Of a stretch of DNA of 64,000 nucleotides, positions 8,736-18,050 are shown piece by piece. The notes beneath the pieces were generated by a model. The model had not been told where the DNA came from and made no database searches. It worked only from the letters and a program-made list of their open reading frames with translations. Position 1 is the stretch's first letter, and each line of letters opens with the position of its first letter. The translations under genes and the position numbers were made by a program. The stretch is taken from contig NZ_GL890973.1 of assembly GCF_000211815.1 (NCBI RefSeq), positions 120,251-184,250 of the forward strand, given 5' to 3'. Origin of the DNA: Moorena producens 3L (GTDB taxonomy: Bacteria > Cyanobacteriota > Cyanobacteriia > Cyanobacteriales > Coleofasciculaceae).

Positions 8736-10488
8736 AAATCATTTGGGTGCGGCTCTTTTAAAAGTACGGTAGACTAGATCTCAGTAAAACTGACAAATTA
8801 GTCAGAGTAATAGTTTGAGTCAATACCTCCTGGTGGGTGACCAGCTGAAAAAGTCAGCAGTAGTTCAGGAAAAGTTTGGACCTATGCAACCATCGATCTC
8901 AAATGAAGACATGTTTTTCTCACAAGCGCGAGAGCTATTTGAAGAAATAGTGGACTGGCTGGGTTCAGATAGTGTTTGCGGTTTACAACATGGGGAATTA
9001 GAGAGTAAACTGCTTGAAAACGGATACGAACTATTAAGACGACTGCTGCAAGGTTACTTCGACAGACGAAGTGATGACGAGATCGAAGGAGAATGCTTAG
9101 GTAACGACGAAGCCAAGAGAACCCATAAGAAGAGATTTACAAGGAAGCTGACAACAATATTTGGCACGATCATCGCCAATCGAATCGGTTATGGTGGACG
9201 AAAAATAACTTCCCTCAACCCACTCGATGCCGAGTTAAACCTACCAGTAGAAAAATACTCCCACGGACTGAGAGAGCGAGTGGCTGTCGAAGTAGCTCGT
9301 TCAGGGTTTGGCGAAACAGTCGAAATCATACAGAAAACAACAGCCGCAAAAGTTGGTAAGCGACAAGTTGAACAATTGGCTGATCAAAGTGCTTGTGACT
9401 TTGATCAATTCTATGCTCATCAACAAGCACAATCGGTTGAATTGAAGGAGACGGGGGAAATAGTAGTTATTAGTGTGGATGGCAAGGGTGTTGTCATGCG
9501 TACAGAAGACTTACGTGCTCCCACGCAAAAAAGAGCGCTGGCAAATAGCAAGAAGTTAAATAAACGATTAACTAAGGGGGAAAAACGCAATTCAAAGCGA
9601 ATGGCAACAGTGGCTTCAGTTTATACCATCAACCCTTTTGTTCGTACACCTCAACAAATTGTCAGCACAGAAGAAGAACACAAAAAAATCAAACGACCCA
9701 AACCAATCGGTAAGCGTGTTTGGGCAAGTTTAGTTAAAGAACCATCACTTGTTATAAAAGAAGCTTTTGACGAGGCATTACACCGCGACCCCAATCAACA
9801 CAAGCGTTTTTGCGCTCTGGTCGATGGTAACAAGACACAATTATCGCGCTTTGAAAAAATTTGCTCGCGAACACCATCTCAAGTTAACGATTGTCCTGGA
9901 TATTATTCATGTGATTGAGTATCTGTGGAAGGCTGCATTTGCCTTCTATTCGGACACTAGTCAACAAGCCGAAGTTTGGGTTAGTAAACGTTTACTGCTG
10001 ATCCTTGAAGGTAAATCGAGTACAGTTGCTGGGGGTATGCGTGGTAGCGCTACAAAGCGCCAACTTTCTGCATCACAACGTCAGCCAGTGGATAAGTGTG
10101 CCAGATATTTACTCAACAACGCTGCTTACCTCAAATACCACGATTACTTGAAAGCTGGTCTTCCCATTGCCACTGGGGTTATTGAGGGCGCTTGTCGTCA
10201 CTTAATCAAAGACAGGATGGACATTACCGGGGCTAGATGGAGTCTTATGGGTGCTGAGGCGGTTTTACGTCTGCGCTCGCTTTATGTTAGCGGTGATTGG
10301 CAAGAGTATTGGCCCTTTCACTTAAAGCAAGAGCATAAACGTAATCACTTGTCTTTGTACAAAGATGGCCTTCCTTTGATGAAACGACTAATTCAAGCTC
10401 GTTGCTCTATTACTGCTCCTCCTACTCTTCCGATACCTCTCTAAACCTGACCAAACGTCTTTCCAAAAGAGCCACACCCAAATCATTT
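8736..10488 (+). mobile_element. ISKra4-like insertion sequence, about 1.75 kb
   Basis: Inverted repeats of 24 bp bound the element: left 8736-8759 and right 10465-10488, matching at 22 of 24 positions around a shared ATTTGGGTG core and GGCTCTTTT inner end. They enclose one transposase gene reading left to right. I could not define a convincing target-site duplication. The element sits between a gene scrap and a short (CTGCCTT)n repeat. Confidence 0.8.
8884..10444 (+). pseudogene. ISKra4-family transposase, frameshifted
   Basis: Two overlapping frames together encode one transposase of about 520 residues. The first contains the ISVDGKGVVMR block of the DDE fold and runs to LVDGNKTQL. The second continues with RALKKFAREHHLKLTIVLD, then HVIEYLWKAA, and ends after the TGVIEGACRHLIKDRMDITG block. 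The switch needs a +1 shift near 9850 (an extra T between the codons for L and R), most simply an inactivating insertion. ATG 8884 is preferred; a TTG at 8815 would add 23 residues. The DDE residues seem retained, so the lesion may be recent. Confidence 0.8.
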
Positions 10489-10611
10489 GTCAAATCACTG
10501 CACTTCTTAAAAACTAGCTCCAACTCCGGTATCATCTGCCTTCTGCCTTCTGCCTTCTGCCTTAAAGCAGTCCATTTCTTTCACGAATCAGATAGGATTG
10601 CTATAGTATTT

Positions 10612-10662
10612 AGCGATGCAGTGGCCTGACGGGGGTTTCCAGCAAAACCGTACTGCATCGCT
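10612..10662. repeat. Inverted repeat, possible terminator
   Basis: Perfect 11-bp arms AGCGATGCAGT (10612-10622) and ACTGCATCGCT (10652-10662), followed by TTTTATTG on the + strand. It lies 65 bp beyond the stop of the minus-strand methyltransferase. It may act as a terminator or be a dispersed repeat. Confidence 0.5.
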
Positions 10663-10727
10663 TTTATTGTGCTTTCAAATTTACAGCAGTTTTCAATACG
10701 GGATTAAAAACCGCTGTATGATTAAAT

Positions 10728-12071
10728 TCAAGACTTTTCTAAGATATAAATAGCTCTTGGAGATGAAGGAAGCAATTCATCACGCTGATAGTTAGCATAT
10801 TCTTCTACCAGTCGAAAGCCAGTTAAATGAGCTTGTAAGCGGATTTCATTGGGTAGGACAATTCCTGTTTTTCTAGGATGACTAAAGTGAAAACAACTCT
10901 CCTTTGATGAGACCAAATATTGCAGTATTGTCATCTGATACATTCCGATCGGGTCGTAGCTTCGATCCTCAGTCATTTTTACAAAGTTTCCATCAGGTAA
11001 CTGACGGCTACGGGTAATCGTTCGACGATATCCCCCTTGCAGATAATAACCAGGATTATCAGTAATAATTAAAAGACGTGCTCCAGGTTTTAAATGTGTT
11101 GAGATACATTGAAATGCGCGGTAGCGATCCTCTACTTCTGATATCTCACCCAAAACTTCCCCTGATAAGAAAGCAAAATCAAATTGCCGTTTCAGCTCAA
11201 AACGACGGATATCCCCATGAATCAGTTCAAGCTGTCCTTTTTTTAACCAATCACTCAGGTTAACTCGTGCCTGATTGAGCATTCCTGCATCAATTTCAAT
11301 CCCTGTGACTTGAGCTCCTTTTTCCAGCAGGTGAATGCTGAACCGTCCCGAACCGGAAGCTAATTCTAAAACCTCCATACCAGGAGAAATATAAGAGAGG
11401 ACAAACGCCTTGTAGTCCTCTGGTAAACTAATCAGCACATCGTAAAGCTCTCCACTAGAGTATTGAGAACGCAATCCACGGCAAGCAACAAATCGCTGTA
11501 ACCCTAAAAATGGATTAGTATTTTTCCTCGTTAGGGGATCTTCCTCCAGCATTAATCCGGCAGCAGCAAAGCTTAACAGAATTTCTGAGCGCGTAAGGAT
11601 CGCAGTCTTCTCCATCTTCTCCTTACCATCAGAATGGTGACGAACACCACCAATCCAATCCACCGTAACTGGTTTTGTGATCTGGTCAATTACCTCAACA
11701 CCATCATCCCAGTGTCTTTCCATCAAACCTAAATTGGGTGGATCAACTACCATCACAACAATCCGTCCATCAGGACCCAATGTCTGTGCTAGGGTGACAA
11801 TTTTTTGATAGCGTTCTTCTACCTGATGCACGCTGTCTAAAACACCGGGAAGCAGAATCAAAAGGTCATAGTACTGTTTTTGTCCTTCTAGGGAAGTGAG
11901 ATCCTCAATTTGTTCATAGGTGCATTGCGCAGCAGATTCTCCGAGAGGGTTCCATTTTTGGGCTAATAAAGCAAAGACTTCCTTTGCCTGTGAGCCAATT
12001 ACCCCTACCGGACCATTGACTCGTAGATCTGCTAAACCATTAACTAGATCGTCAGTGTTAATAAAATTCAT
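10728..12071 (-). CDS. SAM-dependent methyltransferase with an extra N-terminal Rossmann-like domain (447 aa)
   Basis: The C-terminal half carries a class I methyltransferase signature: motif I VLELASGSGRFSIHLLEKG, the acidic end of beta-2 (GIEID), and a HGDIRRF block. The N-terminal 150 residues look like a second Rossmann unit (GPVGVIGSQ near the start; YDLLILLPG; GRIVVMVVDPP) without an intact SAM motif, so perhaps a degenerate methyltransferase domain. The start is placed at ATG 12071, preceded by GAGG five bases upstream; an in-frame GTG lies at 12077. The gene diverges from the aminotransferase cassette across about 1.4 kb. A role modifying the cassette product is inference from position only. 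Confidence 0.85.
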   Translation of the reverse strand: MNFINTDDLVNGLADLRVNGPVGVIGSQAKEVFALLAQKWNPLGESAAQCTYEQIEDLTSLEGQKQYYDLLILLPGVLDSVHQVEERYQKIVTLAQTLGPDGRIVVMVVDPPNLGLMERHWDDGVEVIDQITKPVTVDWIGGVRHHSDGKEKMEKTAILTRSEILLSFAAAGLMLEEDPLTRKNTNPFLGLQRFVACRGLRSQYSSGELYDVLISLPEDYKAFVLSYISPGMEVLELASGSGRFSIHLLEKGAQVTGIEIDAGMLNQARVNLSDWLKKGQLELIHGDIRRFELKRQFDFAFLSGEVLGEISEVEDRYRAFQCISTHLKPGARLLIITDNPGYYLQGGYRRTITRSRQLPDGNFVKMTEDRSYDPIGMYQMTILQYLVSSKESCFHFSHPRKTGIVLPNEIRLQAHLTGFRLVEEYANYQRDELLPSSPRAIYILEKS

Positions 12072-13554
12072 GTTCACCTCTGTGATTGTTAATTATTAAA
12101 TGACTTGACCAATGACTTGACCCCAAGGCAAGCCGATCGAAATTCTCCACTCATCGACTCGACCCTAATTTGAATCACTTAACCATGAATACCAAATCTG
12201 CTTGGTCATTACCCCTTGATCAAAATCCACCAAATCTTTTTATACCAGTAATCTAGGGCTATGGGCATGTCTGAGGGTATGGGGACAGGATGTTGGTATA
12301 AGTGAATTCTCAAACAGATAATCCTTAATCTAAAGCCATTTTTATATTTTATACATTTTCAGTTTCAAACTTTTCTCTGAATCCTTTAGGAAGTAACCGT
12401 GGCACTCCTTAAAGACTTGCGGTTTATCCAGACACTAAATAAATAGTGTCCCGAATACTGTTGCCAAATAAACACTATTATTGTTCGATACAAAATTCCT
12501 CTATAAATTGAGGAATTTTGTAGGGATAATACTTATTGATTTTGAAAAGCCTTTAGGACTTTTAAATTAACCCACGTTTCCCTAATTTCAGGCTTGATGC
12601 AGCATTTTATCAAATTGAAAACACCATCACATTAATATTGTATGAAGATTTTTTACATTTGTGCGACATTGTGTTTATTATAATTCAATAGCGACTCTAT
12701 AACATATAGTGGTGCAACATGTTTGGATTAACACTTTAACAAGTAGAACATGGTAAACCCAAATTAAGTGACAGCTTAATTTTATTTTAAGTTTTAAGTT
12801 AAGTAATTTAAACATAATTTAATCTAAATTTTAACCATTTCATAGGTGCGACCCGAACGCGCCCCGCGTCGGCTTTGCCGATAGGTGCGACCCAAGGCCG
12901 GGTTCCCCGGCCATTGGAAAGCCCACCTATAGCGAATTTAATTCTTAATGGGTCAAGGGCACCTAAAACTTTAAAATGTCCATTTTGTCAATATATCTAA
13001 GACTATAAATCACAATTCTTATGATTATGATTATTTTTATATAAATGATGGAAATTTAACATTTTGGGTACTTTTAAGGTCTGAAAACTTCTGTGAGCCA
13101 AGGAAAAATGTCAATTACCTCAAAATGCCTGAAACCCTTATAAATCCTGAATTATCTACGCCTTCAAGGTGAATCCCCTTTCCAATCTGGGGTGATCGGT
13201 TATTTGATGTTAAGATTTTTTTGTCAAAGTGCCAAAATATCACATCTATTCAAGTTTTTCAATTATTCTGGAAACTTTTTGTGTTAAGCTTGTGTTAAGT
13301 TTGTGTTAAGTTTAACATTTTTTTTATGTTTAAAAGTCCAATTATTTAATCATGCTGTGATAAAATTATCTGGAGTGAAAAAAAATTGGTAAGCGCAATA
13401 AAAATTGATATGAAATGTAATCGATATAAAGGATTATGACCATAATAAACCTTAGTTATTAGTGCTATTTAAAGTTAAAAATAGTACGTATTACACGGCA
13501 TTTTTATTGATTATTGCCCTTACCCTGTGCAAAAAAAGTAAAAACAGTGATCTC
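12072..13554. other. Long AT-rich intergenic region
   Basis: No convincing gene is visible in about 1.4 kb between divergent genes. It holds the repeat at 12844-12960, a run of TTTGTGTTAAG-like units at 13278-13310, and long A/T tracts. Promoters for both the methyltransferase and the aminotransferase cassette should lie here. Confidence 0.6.
12844..12960. repeat. Dispersed repeat with AGGTGCGACCC units
   Basis: Two AGGTGCGACCC units flank a GC-rich palindromic core (GGCCGGGTTCCCCGGCC), followed by a GCGAATTTAATTC arm. The arms and spacer match the nested palindrome at 7833-7878. GC content stands far above the surrounding DNA. Confidence 0.65.
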
Positions 13555-15075
13555 ATGACCAAGATTAATCAAGGATCATCAAAAACGGCTGAGGAATGGT
13601 GTGGCACTACTACAGAAATGCCCTGGCACCAAGGGGTCAAAAAAATCCCAGTCTTAGATAAAGAAAGACTAGATTCACCAACTACAATCGATAGCCAGGC
13701 TCTGCGCGAAATTGATCAGGAATATCTATGTTGGGGGGATACTGTTCACTATCAAGAGCGACCAATCATTGTAACTGGTTGTAAGGGGGGATTGGTTTTC
13801 GACGATGAGGGTAAATCCTATATCGATACGGGAATGTGGCACTCAAGTTGTAACTTTGGCTATCGCAATCCAGAGATTGAATCAGAGGTTACTAAACAAC
13901 TCCATACATTACCTCAAGCCAATGGCGACTTTCTACATCGTGAAAAATTATTAATCGCCAAACAAGTAGTAGATGCGATGTATGAAAGAACAGGTGTCAA
14001 AGGCCGAGTATCTTTTAATGTGGGCGGCGCACTTGTGGTGGAAGATGCCCTAAAGATTATTCGTAAGAACACCCGCAAGAATAAAGTAGCTGTGATGATG
14101 GGTGGTTATCATGGTCGCTCTCTTGGTACTCTCAACCTTTCGAGTAGTCATCGATATCGACAGTATTTTAATGAGTTTTCAGAACGGGCAGTTATGTTTC
14201 CGTTTGCTAACTGCGCTCAGTGTTTCTATGAAAAGGAACCAGAAACCTGTGACTTATACTGCGATCGCATGATTCGGAAGGCATTTTCCAACGAATTTTA
14301 TGGCATCGCAAGTGAAACCAGTTCAGAGGTCGGTGCTATAGTTGTAGAACCTTGTCAGGGACGAGGCTACACCATCCCACCCACGGATTTCTTTAAAGGG
14401 TTTATCAGCGAGTTACGAGAGCACGGACTTCTTGTATTTGATGACGAAATTCAAGTTGGGATGTACCGTACTGGTAAATTATTTGCCTTCGAACATTTTG
14501 GGTTTGTGCCAGATATTATTACTTTGAGCAAATCCTTCACCAATGGTTTGAGTCCAGTTAGCTTAGTCTGGGCGCGAGAAGACCTAGTAGCACCAGACTT
14601 TTTCACTCCTGGACACGCTCACAGCAATTTTGCTAACCATCCTCTCGGAACTGCTGCTGCTTTAGCAACATGGCGTTATATGCTGGCACAAGACTACGAA
14701 ACATCAGTACCAGCAAAAGGTTTGTACTTTTTGACCAAACTACAGGAACTCCAAGCCCGTCATTCCTGTGTTTATAGTGTAGATGGACTGGGACTGTTAC
14801 TTAACATGGTTTTTGCTGATGAAAAGGGTATACCTTACAAAGGGTCTGCCAAACTAGCAGCAACCATTGCTCAAGACAATGATTTTATTTGGAAAGATCA
14901 GAGTTGGCGCATGATTCTCCAAACCGGAGGATACGACCTGAACGTTTTGAAATTTGCTCCTTATCTTGATATCAGCTACGAAGAAATTGATTGCACTATT
15001 GGTGTTTTAGACCAAGTGCTACACAAGCTTGATATCCTATTATGTCCAACCGCTGAAACCTCAGGAGCTATTTAA
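13555..15075 (+). CDS. Class III (PLP-dependent) aminotransferase
   Basis: A 506-residue protein with the fold-type I class III layout: substrate-pocket region near GGYHGRSLG, the cofactor-binding LVFDDEIQVGMYRTG segment (Asp of the DE pair), and the Schiff-base lysine in TLSKSFTNGL (Lys326). A CAQCFYEKEPETCDLYC insertion with four cysteines is unusual. The family moves an amino group onto an aldehyde or ketone. The start is uncertain: ATG 13555 lacks a clear Shine-Dalgarno, and a GTG at 13462 would add 31 mostly hydrophobic residues. The stop overlaps the next ATG by 1 nt, so the genes are translationally linked. With a dehydrogenase next door, oxidation then transamination of a sugar or cyclitol hydroxyl is a reasonable inference. 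Confidence 0.9.
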   Translation: MTKINQGSSKTAEEWCGTTTEMPWHQGVKKIPVLDKERLDSPTTIDSQALREIDQEYLCWGDTVHYQERPIIVTGCKGGLVFDDEGKSYIDTGMWHSSCNFGYRNPEIESEVTKQLHTLPQANGDFLHREKLLIAKQVVDAMYERTGVKGRVSFNVGGALVVEDALKIIRKNTRKNKVAVMMGGYHGRSLGTLNLSSSHRYRQYFNEFSERAVMFPFANCAQCFYEKEPETCDLYCDRMIRKAFSNEFYGIASETSSEVGAIVVEPCQGRGYTIPPTDFFKGFISELREHGLLVFDDEIQVGMYRTGKLFAFEHFGFVPDIITLSKSFTNGLSPVSLVWAREDLVAPDFFTPGHAHSNFANHPLGTAAALATWRYMLAQDYETSVPAKGLYFLTKLQELQARHSCVYSVDGLGLLLNMVFADEKGIPYKGSAKLAATIAQDNDFIWKDQSWRMILQTGGYDLNVLKFAPYLDISYEEIDCTIGVLDQVLHKLDILLCPTAETSGAI

Positions 15076-16052
15076 TGAGAGCAGCAGTTTTATCCAAAGC
15101 AAATCAAGTAGAAATTCGCGAGTTTCCTGAGCCTAGCAAGACTCAAGATAATGAAGTAATTGCTAAGGTAGAATTTGTGGGAGTCTGTAAAACAGACCAG
15201 CAACTAACCGCAGCAGGCTTAGATAAAGACTGTATTCTTGGTCATGAAGTAGTCTGTAGCTTGCCTAATCAAAAAGGTCATTTTGCCCTCAATAATGAGA
15301 TTTCCTGTGGAAAATGTAGTTATTGTTTAGAGGGATTAACTAGTCACTGCCTCAATCTCCAAGAACTTGGAGTAAATGAACATGGAGGATATGCTGAGCA
15401 AATTTGTGCTCCTAGAAATTCCTTACATCCTTTTGAATTCTCTAATCCAACTTTAGGGGTGCTGATTGAGCCGTTAAGTTGTGCAGTAAGAGGAGTAAAA
15501 CGGATTATAGCTGGTGTTAATCTATTAGCTACTTCACACCCTAAAGTGTTGGTGATTGGGGGAGGGATTTCAGGTACTCTAATTACCTACCTCCTCAATC
15601 ATTCCCCCAACTTCAAGGGAGAGATTAAAGTTTACGATATCACCAAAGAGCCGCTCCCTTGGCTAAACAAATTGGGAATTGAACGGATCCAAGTTCCAGA
15701 ACCAAACCAGGCACACGTGGTGGTGGAATGTTCTGGTTCACCAGGGGGTCTGGCTACAGCACTGGATCTTGTTCGTAAAGGGGGTTTAGTCTGTATCTAT
15801 GGTGTTCCTAAACCAGGGATTTCTTTACCGATTTCTCCCCATGAGTTATTTATGCGAGAGATTGCGGTAGTGACATCTTTTGCTGGTGCTACAGACGAAA
15901 CCATTGCGGCTGCGATCGCATCCATCAAGGGCGACGAGGCATTCTTTGAACAACTGTTGGGTCGGTTTATCCCTCTAGAGAAGCTTCCTATAGAATTGAC
16001 TAATTGGAGTCCACAGCCTGGAACCCGAACTGTTGTAGATCTCGACGCTTGA
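15075..16052 (+). CDS. Zinc-dependent medium-chain dehydrogenase (325 aa)
   Basis: Alcohol dehydrogenase (MDR) family. Catalytic zinc ligands are present (Cys38, His57-Glu58 in LGHEV), the structural zinc site is intact (Cys78, 81, 84, 92 in CGKCSYCLEGLTSHC), and a GGGISG nucleotide-binding turn follows. It resembles polyol and sugar dehydrogenases, and I see some likeness to aminocyclitol dehydrogenases of antibiotic pathways, though that is an impression. It probably oxidises a secondary hydroxyl to supply a ketone to the overlapping aminotransferase. It is followed after 11 nt by the HAD phosphatase gene. A 41-bp piece of this gene (15932-15972) recurs at 20718. Confidence 0.9.
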   Translation: MRAAVLSKANQVEIREFPEPSKTQDNEVIAKVEFVGVCKTDQQLTAAGLDKDCILGHEVVCSLPNQKGHFALNNEISCGKCSYCLEGLTSHCLNLQELGVNEHGGYAEQICAPRNSLHPFEFSNPTLGVLIEPLSCAVRGVKRIIAGVNLLATSHPKVLVIGGGISGTLITYLLNHSPNFKGEIKVYDITKEPLPWLNKLGIERIQVPEPNQAHVVVECSGSPGGLATALDLVRKGGLVCIYGVPKPGISLPISPHELFMREIAVVTSFAGATDETIAAAIASIKGDEAFFEQLLGRFIPLEKLPIELTNWSPQPGTRTVVDLDA

Positions 16053-16063
16053 GGAAGATTCTG

Positions 16064-16735
16064 ATGCAGGATGTAGCTGTGATCTTTGATATGGATGGTT
16101 TACTAATTGATAGTGAACCGTTTTGGTCTAAGGTAGAAATCGAAGTCTTCAATGACCTTGGCATTCCCATGAACGAGAGTATGTCTTCTCAAACAATGGG
16201 TTTGCGAAACGATGAGGTGGTCAAGTATTGGTATGCTCGATTTCCTTGGACTGGTATGAGCCAAGCTGAGGTATGTCGAACAATGATTGCTCGGATGAGT
16301 GACCTATTGATGACCATGGGACAACCGATGCCAGGTGCAATTGAAACCGTAAACTTGTGTCGGGAATTAAACTTACCCCTAGCCCTAGCCACGTCATCTC
16401 CCATCGGTCTAATTGATACAGTACTCAAACGGCTCGATTTAAAGGATGCCTTTGATGTGATTACATCAGCAGAAGCCGAGGAATTTGGTAAACCCCATCC
16501 AGCAGTATATCTCACCGCTAGCCGTCGTCTGGGTATAGAACCAACCAAGTGTGTTGCCTTAGAGGATTCGGTTCGTGGCGTGATTAGTGCCAAAGCTGCC
16601 AGCATGGCATGTATTGCAGTTCCAGCACCAGAAAATCTAGAGGATGAACGTTTTGCGATCGCAGATGTCACCCTTGAATCCCTAGAACAAATCACTGAGC
16701 CTTGGCTGAAAAAGTTTTTAGCTGAATATAGCTAG
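16064..16735 (+). CDS. HAD-superfamily sugar-phosphate phosphatase, YniC/HxpB-like (223 aa)
   Basis: The N-terminal nucleophile motif FDMDGLLIDSE (Asp9, Asp11), helical cap, motif II TSS, motif III lysine in FGKPHP, and motif IV LEDSVRG place it with beta-phosphoglucomutase-like hydrolases. It looks closest to those acting on 2-deoxyglucose-6-phosphate and other hexose phosphates. The start ATG 16064 is chosen because GAGG precedes it by about 9 nt; the open frame upstream overlaps the dehydrogenase. In the cassette it would remove phosphate from an intermediate made from glucose-6-phosphate. The reaction is inference. Confidence 0.88.
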   Translation: MQDVAVIFDMDGLLIDSEPFWSKVEIEVFNDLGIPMNESMSSQTMGLRNDEVVKYWYARFPWTGMSQAEVCRTMIARMSDLLMTMGQPMPGAIETVNLCRELNLPLALATSSPIGLIDTVLKRLDLKDAFDVITSAEAEEFGKPHPAVYLTASRRLGIEPTKCVALEDSVRGVISAKAASMACIAVPAPENLEDERFAIADVTLESLEQITEPWLKKFLAEYS

Positions 16736-16778
16736 GCTAAACCTCACCTAAACATGTATGTATACGGAGGTAGAGATC

Positions 16779-16850
16779 CACGTGCTATCAGCTAATCCCG
16801 ATTAGCTCTTGGGCTGATGGCTATTAGCTGATAGCTGAGCACTCAAGGTT
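16779..16850. repeat. Dispersed CTATCAGCT/AGCTGATAG palindromic repeat
   Basis: Inverted units (GCTATCAGCTAATC ... GCTATTAGCTGATAGCTGA) fill the gap between the phosphatase and dehydrogenase genes. The same family occurs near 17936, 20336, 27956, 44044 and 61990. Confidence 0.7.
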
Positions 16851-16883
16851 AGTGGACAGTAAACAAGATTGGAGCAGGATAGT

Positions 16884-17921
16884 ATGACAACCATGCAGGC
16901 TGCGGTCTGGTATGGTCCAGGACGTGAGAACTTTCGCTTAGAAAAAATAGACCGACCTGAACCTAGCCCAGGGGAAGTATTGATACAGGTTCAGAGATGT
17001 TTCTTTTGTGCGATGCACGCACGGGCCGTATTAGTGGGACACGCCAAGCATCATCCTCCAGTCATTTTTGGTAGGATGCTGGCAGGAGATGTTGTTGCTG
17101 TAGGGGAGGGTGTTACCAAAGTCAAACCAGGGATGCGCGTTACCGTCAACCCAGAAAAACCCTGTGGAGAGTGTTTTTACTGTCAGCGAGGAGCATTAGG
17201 CCATTGCCTCAACCCAACTAAGTTACAACCCGGTGGCATGGCTGAGTTTGTATGCGTTCCGGCTTCCCTGGCTAGCGGAATTGTTGAACTGCCTTCATCG
17301 ATTCCCTATGAATTTGCTGCCTATACAGAAACACTAGCCTGTATCCTTCAGGGTATTGACTTATCTAATATTGGTTTGTCCGATTGTGTGGTAATTATTG
17401 GTGATGGCGGTGTGGGACTGACCTTCCTTCAGCTAGCGCGCTTGAGAGGTGCTACCAAAATTATTCTAGCTGGCAAACATGATGATTCTCTGGAACAGGC
17501 ATCAGCTTTGGGTGCTGATCGTACCGTTAATGTTACCCGAGAGTCTCTCAAAGAGATAGTTATGGCTCAAACCGACGGTTATGGTGCTGATGTGGTTATT
17601 GAAGCCGTTGGCTCTGGGGAAACCTATGAGCAGGCATTGACCCTGCTCAGGTGTGGCGGTACCGCAGTTGGGTTTGGTGGAACACCCCCGGGAACTGAGT
17701 TTCGGGGCAATCCTAATTTAATTCATTATCGTTCCCTCAAGATTTATGGTAGCTATCGATATACTCCAGAGCATTTTCGTCAGGCCATAGAACTAATTTG
17801 CACAAAGAAGATTGATCTAGAACCGATTATTACCAATACTATTCCCTTCTCAAAATTAACAACAGAAGCAGTTGATATCCACAATCAACCGGATTGCCGA
17901 GCCTTAGTGATTGATTTTTAA
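16884..17921 (+). CDS. MDR-family dehydrogenase with altered catalytic zinc site (345 aa)
   Basis: Zinc-type alcohol dehydrogenase fold with an intact structural zinc site (Cys95, 98, 101, 109 in CGECFYCQRGALGHC), a GDGGVG NAD(P) turn, and an FGGTPPG segment. The catalytic Cys (Cys42) is present, but the usual Gly-His-Glu is Gly-Arg-Met (63-65), so the active-site metal is probably lost or bound differently. ATG 16884 is chosen because GGAG lies about 9 nt upstream. It shares the strand of the preceding genes and is separated by a repeat. It could be a second oxidoreductase of the same pathway working without catalytic zinc; the substrate is unknown. Confidence 0.88.
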   Translation: MTTMQAAVWYGPGRENFRLEKIDRPEPSPGEVLIQVQRCFFCAMHARAVLVGHAKHHPPVIFGRMLAGDVVAVGEGVTKVKPGMRVTVNPEKPCGECFYCQRGALGHCLNPTKLQPGGMAEFVCVPASLASGIVELPSSIPYEFAAYTETLACILQGIDLSNIGLSDCVVIIGDGGVGLTFLQLARLRGATKIILAGKHDDSLEQASALGADRTVNVTRESLKEIVMAQTDGYGADVVIEAVGSGETYEQALTLLRCGGTAVGFGGTPPGTEFRGNPNLIHYRSLKIYGSYRYTPEHFRQAIELICTKKIDLEPIITNTIPFSKLTTEAVDIHNQPDCRALVIDF

Positions 17922-17935
17922 GAAGTTGATTAAGG

Positions 17936-17985
17936 TAAGCTATCAGCTATCAGCTGACGGCTGACGGCTGACGGCTGAATGCTTA
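17936..17985. repeat. Tandem GCTGACGG/GCTATCA repeat
   Basis: Direct units CTATCAG and CTGACGG (three copies of the latter) end in GCTGAATGCTTA. The same ending occurs at 28262-28280, where it supplies an upstream ATG to pabB. Confidence 0.7.
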
Positions 17986-18050
17986 CTGATTAAGGTATAA
18001 TTAACTTAAAACGTTGATAGCATTTTTTTATTTGTAATTTTGAATTACTT

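Noticed and set aside
9767..9918. Programmed ribosomal frameshift in the ISKra4-like transposase
   Set aside because: There is an A6 run, but the required change is +1 and the protein alignment places the switch about 12 bases earlier, so a simple insertion is more likely.
1..10488. The whole left arm as one prophage or integrative element
   Set aside because: No integrase, tRNA-flanked attachment site or structural phage genes were seen; decay plus one IS explains it.
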